A DNA stretch of 40,849 bases, taken from positions 1-40,849 of the IMG/VR virus record IMGVR_UViG_3300044611_001100; one strand, written 5' to 3'. The notes under the pieces are model-generated. The model was given only the letters and a program-made list of their open reading frames with translations, did no database searches and was not told the DNA's origin. The stretch is from a virus. The translations under genes and the position numbers were made by a program. This document shows, in pieces, positions 28,468 to 35,402 of the stretch (position 1 is its first letter; each line of letters starts with the position of its first letter).

Positions 28468-28752
28468 TTAACCCTCAATTGTTAAATTTTCCCAGATTTC
28501 AGCCCACCTAGGCTTGGTCTTATGATTGTTGAATTCTCTCGAAATGTTTCCCTTGTCTAAGTATACTCCGCCCCATACTCCATACTCTTTTTCAGATATA
28601 CCGACAGCAAAGCAGGTTCTGGCAACTGGGCAAGCAATGCATACATTATCTACTCCATGTCTAATGTTTGGATTATCTTCATATTTATCAAAGAATAAAT
28701 TTGTATCATAATCAAGACAAGCAGCATCTTCTTTCCATAAATGTTTATTCAC
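28468..28752 (-). CDS. WhiB-like Fe-S transcription factor
   Basis: Start at GTG 28752, overlapping the upstream stop (TAGTG) and preceded by GGAG; an upstream in-frame ATG lies inside the neighbouring gene. Four Cys (residues 12, 38, 41, 47; C-x25-C-x2-C-x5-C) bind a 4Fe-4S cluster, and GVWGGVYL is the family's G[VI]WGG turn. WhiB proteins occur only in actinobacteria and their phages, and act through the host sigma factor. It could reprogramme host transcription or superinfection immunity, as phage WhiB proteins can. Confidence 0.93.
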   Translation of the reverse strand: MNKHLWKEDAACLDYDTNLFFDKYEDNPNIRHGVDNVCIACPVARTCFAVGISEKEYGVWGGVYLDKGNISREFNNHKTKPRWAEIWENLTIEG

Positions 28753-28964
28753 TATAACTCCAAATGTTTTTGGCTTATCTTCCATCCATTTTGATCTGGA
28801 GCATAGACTGTTTTAACATACCAATTGCCATCAACAAATGCACCATTTGTTTGGTATATTGCTGTTTTAGACTTTGATAGATGAATTACATTCCACCCAT
28901 CCCATCTTAAACTTGAATTAGCAGAAACGATTTTTTCCATCTGATCTAATGTTGTGATATTCAT
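28752..28964 (-). CDS. Small conserved-type actinophage protein (70 aa)
   Basis: MNITTLDQMEKIVSANSSLRWDGWNVI, then AIYQTNGAFVDGNWYVKTVYAPDQNGWKIS. The W-D-G-W...G.F.dG.W yk.. .. pd..GW pattern recurs in small actinophage proteins of unknown role. Translationally coupled to WhiB, so possibly part of the same regulatory unit. Confidence 0.7.
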   Translation of the reverse strand: MNITTLDQMEKIVSANSSLRWDGWNVIHLSKSKTAIYQTNGAFVDGNWYVKTVYAPDQNGWKISQKHLEL

Positions 28965-28971
28965 AATTTCC

Positions 28972-29322
28972 TTAGTATGAGAATACGTTCAGTTCAACAT
29001 TGTTAGATTGTGCAAGTGAAGCCAACTTTGATATATGCTGATTAGGCTTACTAAAATACGCAAAATAATTAATGTCGTTCATATTTTCTTCAATCCATTG
29101 TGGATTTGTTTTGTAAAACTTTACCCTTATGCCTCTTGCCTTTAATCCTTTTTCAGATACATTACAAAACTCAGAAACAAAAGAGTGAACTTGCTGTGGA
29201 CCAACTGAATAAACTATGTAATCTTCATTATCTTGTTTAATAGATGAAAGAGCAATCCCCATAGCACGAAGAAATATCTGGTAGTCATTGAACTCATTTG
29301 TCCCCTGCACCACGACCTTCAT
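28972..29322 (-). CDS. SLOG/Rossmann-like small protein (116 aa)
   Basis: MKVVVQGTNEFNDYQIFLRAMGIAL has the strand-Gly-loop-helix start of SLOG-type nucleotide-binding folds (YspA/DprA-like), and IRVKFYKTNPQWI a later strand. Similar proteins are common in actinophages. Ligand unknown. GGAGTAAAA precedes the ATG; overlaps the upstream gene by 29 nt. Confidence 0.6.
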   Translation of the reverse strand: MKVVVQGTNEFNDYQIFLRAMGIALSSIKQDNEDYIVYSVGPQQVHSFVSEFCNVSEKGLKARGIRVKFYKTNPQWIEENMNDINYFAYFSKPNQHISKLASLAQSNNVELNVFSY

Positions 29323-29704
29323 TTTTACTCCTGTCAGTTAGTTTATCTAGTATATTAAGCATTTTTTTTAATTCTTCTTCTGACATACCTTCTGTATTTA
29401 CAGGAGATGTTGTTGATCGATCTACATGACCATCTTCAACATTGGCTTTATAAAAAATATTTTTATGAACCCAGTATGCATAATCTTCAGTTATTAAAAC
29501 ATCTATAATACTTTCTCTATTACGTTTTGTTAACTGAGTATCTTTTACATCAATTGGAACCAAGTCTGGCAAAAATGGGCCAATAATATGATGTATGCTG
29601 CTTTGTCGATATTTAATTTTAGACTTTTTTTCTTTAGGCTTTATTATATAAAGTATAGCAAGAATAGCCATCGTTGTCAAGAACGATACAAGAAAATCAT
29701 TCAT
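29294..29704 (-). CDS. N-terminally membrane-anchored protein (136 aa), unknown
   Basis: MNDFLVSFLTTMAILAILYIIKPKEKKSK is one transmembrane helix followed by a basic stop. The cytoplasmic part is mixed and ends in an acidic helix (MSEEELKKMLNILDKL). No recognised domain; resembles conserved actinophage proteins. Confidence 0.65.
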   Translation of the reverse strand: MNDFLVSFLTTMAILAILYIIKPKEKKSKIKYRQSSIHHIIGPFLPDLVPIDVKDTQLTKRNRESIIDVLITEDYAYWVHKNIFYKANVEDGHVDRSTTSPVNTEGMSEEELKKMLNILDKLTDRSKNEGRGAGDK

Positions 29705-29723
29705 GTATCTATTGTAGCACTAC

Positions 29724-30062
29724 TTATCTTTTTTCATGGTAAACACGTTTAAGTTCTTTTAAAAAGTTTTGTAGTGTTTCATTTAAGTCATTAATTTCAT
29801 TTTTATCAAATGCTTTTTTTGTTAACTTTACCGTTGGACTTTGTTCAAATAAATCCATGTCAACAAAACCCTTTTCCCATAATGCCATAACCTCTGTATT
29901 CAACATTGACATGTGCATTTTATAAAGATCAGGGTCAACATCTTCTAGTTTTTCTGTAAAACGATAAAGTGGTTCGCCATCTTCGGCAAATCCTTCAAAT
30001 GAAACAGCACCTTTATCAATTAAATTAATTAGTGCAAATTCTGCAGCCTCGTCTGGTGTCAT
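29724..30062 (-). CDS. Helical protein (112 aa), unknown
   Basis: MTPDEAAEFALINLIDKGAVSFEGFAEDGEPLYRFT has a winged-helix-like helix-turn-strand pattern (IDKGAVSFEGFAEDGEPLYRFTEK), followed by a helical acidic C-terminus. Could be a small regulator; not established. Starts at a TAATG overlap. Confidence 0.65.
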   Translation of the reverse strand: MTPDEAAEFALINLIDKGAVSFEGFAEDGEPLYRFTEKLEDVDPDLYKMHMSMLNTEVMALWEKGFVDMDLFEQSPTVKLTKKAFDKNEINDLNETLQNFLKELKRVYHEKR

Positions 30063-30319
30063 TAGTGTGACTCTCCCTTACTGCGATTTTCGATCAGTCT
30101 TTCTCTTTCATCAAGTACTGAATATGCATAAGCCATCATCTTTCTGGATCCTTCAATGTCATTCATGATTTTTCCATAATGATGTCCACAAAACATTAAC
30201 TCTCCATTAACACCAGTTACAGATACATAAGCCTGTGAAGAACAACCATCGCATCTATCTTGTGCAGTCAACAGCCATTTACGCTCTTCTACTTTTTCTT
30301 CAGTGCCCATCTTAAACAT
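30062..30319 (-). CDS. DUF7455-like zinc protein (85 aa)
   Basis: Start at 30319 (MFKMGTEEKVEERKWLL), with GAGGGTATAAT in front; an in-frame extension to 30376 lies inside the upstream gene. DRCDGCSSQAYVSVTG...LMFCGHHYGKIM gives CxxC plus CGHH, the metal site of the DUF7455 family typical of actinobacteria and their phages. Function unknown. Confidence 0.75.
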   Translation of the reverse strand: MFKMGTEEKVEERKWLLTAQDRCDGCSSQAYVSVTGVNGELMFCGHHYGKIMNDIEGSRKMMAYAYSVLDERERLIENRSKGESH

Positions 30320-30320
30320 A

Positions 30321-30506
30321 TTATACCCTCTTATTGTCGGTGGAATAAAAACCCTTACCATTAAATTGTACACCAAAAGAAGTGTATTGTCTAGTCAGAA
30401 CCACACCACATTTTTCACAGTTGTACTGTGGCTCTGACTCTACTATTGATCTAGTTTTAATTATTTCTGTATTACATTCAATACATTTATAAACATAGTC
30501 TGGCAT
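30321..30506 (-). CDS. FmdB-type zinc-ribbon protein (61 aa)
   Basis: MPDYVYKCIECNTEIIKTRSI...YNCEKCG, then SFGVQFNGKGFYSTDN: the CxxC...CxxC ribbon and the F.G.GFY.TD ending match FmdB-like putative regulators common in actinobacteria. Coupled by TAATG to its upstream neighbour. Confidence 0.85.
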   Translation of the reverse strand: MPDYVYKCIECNTEIIKTRSIVESEPQYNCEKCGVVLTRQYTSFGVQFNGKGFYSTDNKRV

Positions 30507-30706
30507 TATTTTATTTTCTTGTTAAACCTTGCCCACACACGTTCGTGAATATAATATGCACAGGATTCCCAGGCAATATATGCAAGAGATCCTAAACTAG
30601 CATATTCCCATTCACGAGTAAATGCATAAATAACACCATATACAAAACCAATGTGGACAAACTGCCAACTAATTGTTTTTAATAAACTTCTTTTATTTGA
30701 TTCCAC
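30506..30706 (-). CDS. DUF2061 small membrane protein (66 aa)
   Basis: SLLKTISWQFVHIGFVYGVIYAFT and YASLGSLAYIAWESCAYYIHERVWARF fit DUF2061 (S.lK.isWr..., two helices, then YY.HER.W). It lies directly after the endolysin gene, where holins are often found, but the family has no proven function. Confidence 0.8.
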   Translation of the reverse strand: MESNKRSLLKTISWQFVHIGFVYGVIYAFTREWEYASLGSLAYIAWESCAYYIHERVWARFNKKIK

Positions 30707-31303
30707 TTATTTTGCTGCCTTTTTTGCTGCCTTTTTTACAGGCTTTGGTGCTGGCTTTGCAAGTTTAACTGCTAATGGCTGTCCCTCTTCACCTTTATAA
30801 ACTGGACGACCCCAGGCAACGACTCCATTAATCAACTTTTTGCCATTGTTTTTAACATATGCACGAGTTTTTTCTACGCACATTCCGCCATTTCTTTGGT
30901 CTCCCTTTGCAGTTCCTGAAGTGTTTCCTTCAATAACTTGAATTGTTCCATCGCCATTATTCTTAATACAAATACCGACATGTGAAATACGATTCACACC
31001 ATCTTCTGGGAAATCAAAATAAATCCAGTCTCCTGGAGTTGGATCATCATTACGAGCATCTGACCAACGATTATTTTTCTTAAACCAATCTGATGCTGCT
31101 ACTGTTGATGCTGACTTTGGATACTTCTTTGGATCTAGCCCAGAAGTAAATGCACACCAAGAAACGAATGATTGGCACCATGGCTGAAAATTCATGCCAG
31201 TCCATTTGCCGTACTTTGTTTCATTATCTTTTGGACCTTCAATAGTTCCAACTTCTTTCTTAGCGATTTCAATAATCGCTTCTACTGTACCTTTTTCTGC
31301 CAT
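30707..31303 (-). CDS. CHAP-domain endolysin
   Basis: The 198-aa protein has the CHAP (NlpC/P60-like) amidase/peptidase core: WCQSFVSWC with catalytic Cys43, ISHVGICI with His108, VIEGNTSG with Glu125/Asn127. The C-terminal tail (KLAKPAPKPVKKAAKKAAK) is basic and may bind the wall. No signal peptide, so a holin is required for export. It would cut peptidoglycan at lysis. AGGAGAATAAC precedes the ATG. Confidence 0.88.
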   Translation of the reverse strand: MAEKGTVEAIIEIAKKEVGTIEGPKDNETKYGKWTGMNFQPWCQSFVSWCAFTSGLDPKKYPKSASTVAASDWFKKNNRWSDARNDDPTPGDWIYFDFPEDGVNRISHVGICIKNNGDGTIQVIEGNTSGTAKGDQRNGGMCVEKTRAYVKNNGKKLINGVVAWGRPVYKGEEGQPLAVKLAKPAPKPVKKAAKKAAK

Positions 31304-31315
31304 GTTATTCTCCTT

Positions 31316-32737
31316 TTATTTGTAAATAGGAAAGTTATATGTTTTTTCCCATTCAATTATATCATGCTCGTCATTAAGCAGGGGCTGGCCCTTAATATTT
31401 AAACTTGTATTTAATAATACTGGGACCCCTGTTTCTAAAAAAAACTTATTCAATACTCGCCATAAACCAGAATGCTGTTCTCTATTTACTGTTTGAACTC
31501 TACTTGTTCCGTCAATATGAACAACAGATGGTATTTGACTAGGTCTTAAACACTTTACGGCATACTGCATATAAGGACTAGTAAAAGACATGTCAAACCA
31601 TTTTGATGCGTATTCTTCCATAACTACTGGGGCAAAAGGTCTAAATAGTTCTCTTTGTTTTATTTTGTTTACCTTATCTTTAATGCTAGGATCTCTAGGA
31701 TCTGCCAAAATACTTCTATTCCCTAATGCTCTAGGCCCATATTCTGCTCTACCGTTTGCAACTGCAACTATTTTATTTTTCTTTATTGCCTCAAAAATTT
31801 CTACTGCTGGATACTTATCTCCAATTTTATGACCTAAATAAGGTCCTTGCCAATCAAGATGTTTGCCATATAATGCTGCTGCTGCCCCCAAAGACGAACC
31901 AGCATCTCCAGGATTAGGCATAATCCAAACATCTTCAAATATATCCCATAGTTTTGTATTAGCAGAACAGTTTAATGCACAACCACCCATAAAAACTAAC
32001 TTTGTTTTTTTTGTTTTTTGTTTTGCATATCTCATAAATTCTATAAGCCTGTCTTCATAAACTTTTTGAACCGCTGCTGCAATGTCAAATTTATCTTGTT
32101 CTAAAATTGTATGTGGCCAATCATGTATTCCTTTATGAAGATTATATTTTTGTCCATTAAAAACAGGAAAATATTCATCTACCTTTTTTAAATATTTTGA
32201 TGGATCACCATAACCAGCCATGCCCATAAAAATATACTCTTCTTCATTTGGTTTTAATCCTACAAGTTTTGTAAATGCTGAATAAAATAATCCAAAACTT
32301 ATTGGATAATTAATTGATTCAATATGATTTATTTTATTTCCTTCACCAGTCCAAATTGTAGACGTGTTCCACTCACCAATAGCATCAAGAACAACTATCA
32401 ATGCATTATCAAACTTACTTGTATAGTATCCTGCTGCTGCATGTGAGTAATGGTGTTTAAAGTTTACCCTTGGTATTCCTAAAAGATCAAATTTAGGTTT
32501 CCAATCTGATGACCCACCAAATAACAGCCTAGATTTTTTTAAATATGGTTTTTCATAATATGCAATCTTATCTGGTTTGCCATAGTTAAATGCATCATTA
32601 ATCAACTGTTGATTGATATACCAGTCATTTTTTTGTTTGCTGTATCTTTCTGCATGCCCTGCAAAAAGTATTTCTCCATCTTTAATCAAAGATACAGATG
32701 CATCGTGAGACGTTTCGTTAATACCTAATATAATCAC
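31316..32737 (-). CDS. NodU/CmcH-type O-carbamoyltransferase
   Basis: Start at GTG 32737 giving (M)IILGINETSHDASVSLI; upstream in-frame codons lie in the tRNA-Thr gene. Motifs: HHYSHAAAGYYTSKFDNALIVVLDAIGEW, FMGGCALNCSANTKLWD, GDAGSSLGAAAALYG (Kae1-like metal/ATP domain) and the C-terminal YGPRALGNRSILADPRD...FRPFAPVV. It transfers a carbamoyl group from carbamoyl phosphate, via ATP, to a hydroxyl of a sugar or small molecule. 473 aa, slightly short. The AAGAGG of the tRNA acceptor strand is the only Shine-Dalgarno-like sequence. Confidence 0.88.
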   Translation of the reverse strand: MIILGINETSHDASVSLIKDGEILFAGHAERYSKQKNDWYINQQLINDAFNYGKPDKIAYYEKPYLKKSRLLFGGSSDWKPKFDLLGIPRVNFKHHYSHAAAGYYTSKFDNALIVVLDAIGEWNTSTIWTGEGNKINHIESINYPISFGLFYSAFTKLVGLKPNEEEYIFMGMAGYGDPSKYLKKVDEYFPVFNGQKYNLHKGIHDWPHTILEQDKFDIAAAVQKVYEDRLIEFMRYAKQKTKKTKLVFMGGCALNCSANTKLWDIFEDVWIMPNPGDAGSSLGAAAALYGKHLDWQGPYLGHKIGDKYPAVEIFEAIKKNKIVAVANGRAEYGPRALGNRSILADPRDPSIKDKVNKIKQRELFRPFAPVVMEEYASKWFDMSFTSPYMQYAVKCLRPSQIPSVVHIDGTSRVQTVNREQHSGLWRVLNKFFLETGVPVLLNTSLNIKGQPLLNDEHDIIEWEKTYNFPIYK

Positions 32738-32738
32738 G

Positions 32739-32809
32739 AGCCTCTTGTAAGAATCGAACTTACGCATCCCGCTTACAAGGCGGGGGCACTACCACTATGC
32801 TAAAGAGGC
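32739..32809 (-). tRNA. tRNA-Thr (TGT)
   Basis: Minus-strand acceptor GCCTCTT pairs with AAGAGGC; anticodon arm CCCGC CTTGTAA GCGGG gives TGT; T-arm GTAAG TTCGATT CTTAC. It reads ACA. Sandwiched between the secreted peptidase and carbamoyltransferase genes without spacing. Confidence 0.92.
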
Positions 32810-32816
32810 AACACTA

Positions 32817-34109
32817 CTAATTAATTTTAACATATACCTTGTTATTTGTAAAATCAGCAACTGAAATACTTAAACCATCAAGTGTTATTGATGTATTATT
32901 ATCGTGTAACTCTTTAATAAGAACATATGGTGCATGTCCATGCCAAATTGAAGTGTCTACCAAATAAACAATAACAGTGTTTTTTCCAAAATAATATTCT
33001 GATTGTGTTCTATATTCAATAAATATTGATTTGCCATCTGATATTTTAATTGAAATTAACCTGTTCTCATTTTTTAAATTTAACGAAAACAAATTTATAA
33101 AAGAATTTGAATTTTTTGTCAAACATAAAACATTTTTATCTTCTATCCATCCAGCAGACCATCTATGCCATCCAAGAATGTCGGCGTTATATGCGTTAGC
33201 CATAAAATCCCAATTTTTCATTGGATTTGAGAAATCAAAATGGTTATACAAATCTTCAAAACCTAGCCAACCATGACCCAACTCGTGAGCAATTATTTCC
33301 CAGGTTCCCGATGTTTGTCCGCCATCTAATACGACAGTATGTATTTTTTCTCCATGGAAATCAAAATAATTTCCTTTTGTTTTTAGCAATCCCCCTGCAA
33401 AATAGTATTTCGTTTTATTATTGGTCTGTATTGCAACTATGTCATATGAGGAAAGTTTTAATTCTTTACTTGAATTGTTAAATATTTCCTGGACCAATGA
33501 ATCCTGACTAACCTTTTTGCCGTTGGGAGAAAGTCCATACTGATCCATGGTGTTTGGCAATCGGACCCAATAGTCTTTTTCCGCAATCTTGTAGGCTAAA
33601 TTTGCTTTTCCATATGAATTAAATGAAAAATATTTTTTTACTTTCTTCATTTGTTCTTCTAAGTTCTTGAAATCTGAATCATCAAAGATCAAATCTTTAA
33701 AGGAGACTGGCAAAACAATTAATGACAACTCTTGCGGATTTTTAAAATTACTGTAGGTAAATCGTTCAAAGCCTGATGAAACGAGTTGCACATTTTTATT
33801 TACTGTAGCGTCTACTATTTTGCAGGCATCTATTTCTAGATAGGTTCCAAGTGAATCAGGTATGGGAGTGGGTGTTGGAGTTGGACTTGAGGTTGCACTT
33901 GGAGTAGGAGTTGGCTTAACAATTACTACGCCCTTGTTCCAAACCAACTTCTTTCCTGATTTAATGCATGTGTAAACCTTGTCTTGATTAGTAACTTTCT
34001 GCTTATAGATCTTGCATGTAGATCTAGGAGTTATATTTTCGGCGTTAGCGCTACCTATTGATGAAACAAAAAAAAATATAATTGTTATAAATGTTAAAAG
34101 TTTTTTCAT
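32817..34109 (-). CDS. Secreted M6/immune-inhibitor-like zinc metallopeptidase
   Basis: Signal peptide (MKKLLTFITIIFFFVSSIGSANA). Residues 30-60 form a small Cys-containing domain ending in YTCIKSGKKLVWNKG, seen in actinobacterial surface proteins. A Pro/Thr linker (65-85) follows. The catalytic part has HELGH (275-279), GFEDLY with the likely third ligand, WDFMANAY and LGWHRWSAGW, as in M6/InhA-type peptidases. 430 aa, complete. It would act outside the cell on surface or neighbouring proteins. Overlaps the upstream gene by 4 nt. Confidence 0.85.
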   Translation of the reverse strand: MKKLLTFITIIFFFVSSIGSANAENITPRSTCKIYKQKVTNQDKVYTCIKSGKKLVWNKGVVIVKPTPTPSATSSPTPTPTPIPDSLGTYLEIDACKIVDATVNKNVQLVSSGFERFTYSNFKNPQELSLIVLPVSFKDLIFDDSDFKNLEEQMKKVKKYFSFNSYGKANLAYKIAEKDYWVRLPNTMDQYGLSPNGKKVSQDSLVQEIFNNSSKELKLSSYDIVAIQTNNKTKYYFAGGLLKTKGNYFDFHGEKIHTVVLDGGQTSGTWEIIAHELGHGWLGFEDLYNHFDFSNPMKNWDFMANAYNADILGWHRWSAGWIEDKNVLCLTKNSNSFINLFSLNLKNENRLISIKISDGKSIFIEYRTQSEYYFGKNTVIVYLVDTSIWHGHAPYVLIKELHDNNTSITLDGLSISVADFTNNKVYVKIN

Positions 34110-34309
34110 ATAAAAATCCTAATGACGTGTTCGCATGGGTCGCCCCCTGCTTCCCACTCTTCTATTTCTTCTTGACTCATAAACTCGTATCCACCATCAT
34201 GTGTGTGACAATATGGGTTACTTACCCAACCTCTTTCAATTCCATTTGTAAGCCAAATACCAAATTCTTTTTCTCCTGCTGATAAATCTTCTTCACCTAA
34301 ATGATTCAT
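34106..34309 (-). CDS. Small acidic Trp/Cys protein (67 aa)
   Basis: GIERGWVSNPYCHTHDGGYEF...EEWEAGGDPCEHVIRI: the GWvs.PyC.THDg...EE...w..G.DPC..v.R pattern is recurrent in small actinophage proteins of unknown function. Two Cys and several His could bind a metal. Confidence 0.75.
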   Translation of the reverse strand: MNHLGEEDLSAGEKEFGIWLTNGIERGWVSNPYCHTHDGGYEFMSQEEIEEWEAGGDPCEHVIRIFI

Positions 34310-34324
34310 AACTATATTTTATCC

Positions 34325-34849
34325 TTAAATGCTAACTGTGTCAATAGGACCCATACATGATGTTGAGAATTTAATTGCAGATGCAACTGCACCAATAGAT
34401 CTTTTACGTGCATCCTTTTGATTTTCTGTAGCAAACAAATACCCCATTGCATATGACGAGCCAGAACCCATTGTAAGATATTCATTATTATATTGAGTTA
34501 ATGACATGTCTGCTGCACTATGTTCAAAGATTTCACCTTTAACGCAAATGATCATTCCAAAATCAGAATCTTTTGAAACGTCTACCCACCAATCATTATA
34601 AAAATCTCTAAGTTCTTTGATAAACTTTGTATACATAAATTTTTGTATATTGTTTCCAGTTGGAATAGATGGTTTAAAATTATGTCGAATGCGTTCGCCA
34701 TCCATACTGCCTGCATAACCGATAATATACGGACCTAATTGCCAAACTTTTGGCGTGGAAGATGCAAGCATCATATCATCATCAGATACACCACGTTCAC
34801 CAGACATATAAATTTTATCTTCTTTACGAACAGCAACAATACAAGTCAC
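34325..34849 (-). CDS. HslV/proteasome-beta-like N-terminal-Thr hydrolase
   Basis: Start at GTG 34849, with AAGGGG 5 nt upstream and a promoter just before. After Met removal the chain begins TCIVAVRKEDKIYMSGERG, aligning with HslV TTIV.VR...v.iaGD. Later motifs: PKVWQLGPYIIGYAGSMDGERI and YLTMGSGSSYAMGYLFA (HslV GSGG.YA.aAa.A). 174 aa equals HslV length. Thr1 would be the nucleophile. No HslU-like ATPase is seen in this window, so it may work with a host ATPase or on procapsid proteins. An upstream TTG start would place the reading frame on the -35 box. Confidence 0.8.
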   Translation of the reverse strand: MTCIVAVRKEDKIYMSGERGVSDDDMMLASSTPKVWQLGPYIIGYAGSMDGERIRHNFKPSIPTGNNIQKFMYTKFIKELRDFYNDWWVDVSKDSDFGMIICVKGEIFEHSAADMSLTQYNNEYLTMGSGSSYAMGYLFATENQKDARKRSIGAVASAIKFSTSCMGPIDTVSI

Positions 34850-34877
34850 AAATACCCCTTTAATAGCACCTAAATCA

Positions 34878-34906
34878 ATTGTACCATCAGAGGGGTATCG
34901 TGTCAA
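34878..34906 (-). promoter_or_regulatory. Minus-strand promoter of the HslV-like gene
   Basis: Read on the minus strand: TTGACA (34906-34901), 17 bp, TACAAT (34883-34878). The start of transcription would be about 22 nt before the GTG codon. Confidence 0.8.
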
Positions 34907-34926
34907 ACAACCCAGACCAAAATGTC

Positions 34927-35217
34927 CTATTTGCCCTTTTTGTCCACCGCAGAAAACGCATTATTGATTTCTTGAATGGTCAGTTTTCCGTCATCCAGAA
35001 AGCCCCTAGCGAGTCTTTCAACTACTGTTGCAACTCCTAATGTGCCAGCCAAAATAACAGCCTTTGCTGTGCTAATTCCTACTACTGCTCCAGCACCTAT
35101 TACGGATAGTCCTGATGCTGCAAATACTGCAATAATACGCATAATAATATTATTAATGCTTGCGATAGCGCCAGATCCAACTTGGGTAGGCTCTTCAATT
35201 TGTTTTGCTCTTGCCAT
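34927..35217 (-). CDS. Two-helix small membrane protein, holin-like (96 aa)
   Basis: IMRIIAVFAASGLSVIGAGAVVG and AVILAGTLGVATVVERLA form one long or two hydrophobic segments, followed by RGFLDDGKLTIQEINNAFSAVDKKGK, a charged tail with an EF-hand-like DDGKLTIQE pattern. GGGAGGGGGACTAAAT is a very strong ribosome-binding site. Holin or membrane chaperone; not proven. Confidence 0.65.
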   Translation of the reverse strand: MARAKQIEEPTQVGSGAIASINNIIMRIIAVFAASGLSVIGAGAVVGISTAKAVILAGTLGVATVVERLARGFLDDGKLTIQEINNAFSAVDKKGK

Positions 35218-35219
35218 AT

Positions 35220-35402
35220 TTAGTCCCCCTCCCTATTTCTTATTGGACTTGTGATTATCCAAAGAGTTGTAGTCGCCATGATTCCATAACCAACTATTGT
35301 TTTTGCACTACCATCTAATACTACCCAGGCAATAAACATTCCAAGAAGGGTCCATGCCTGATCTATTAGATCTTTTATTATATTTTTTATTATTCTTACC
35401 AT
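35220..35402 (-). CDS. Two-helix small membrane protein (60 aa)
   Basis: An amphipathic N-terminus (MVRIIKNIIKDLIDQ), then AWTLLGMFIAWVVL and YGIMATTTLWIITS as two membrane helices. GAGGAGGAAGAAA precedes the ATG, which overlaps the end of the PA14 gene. Sits with another small membrane protein, a plausible holin pair. Confidence 0.65.
   Translation of the reverse strand: MVRIIKNIIKDLIDQAWTLLGMFIAWVVLDGSAKTIVGYGIMATTTLWIITSPIRNREGD

Noticed and set aside
32738-32767. N-terminal extension of the carbamoyltransferase from an ATG at 32767
   Set aside because: The ATG lies inside tRNA-Thr; the family normally begins with the sequence that follows the GTG at 32737.
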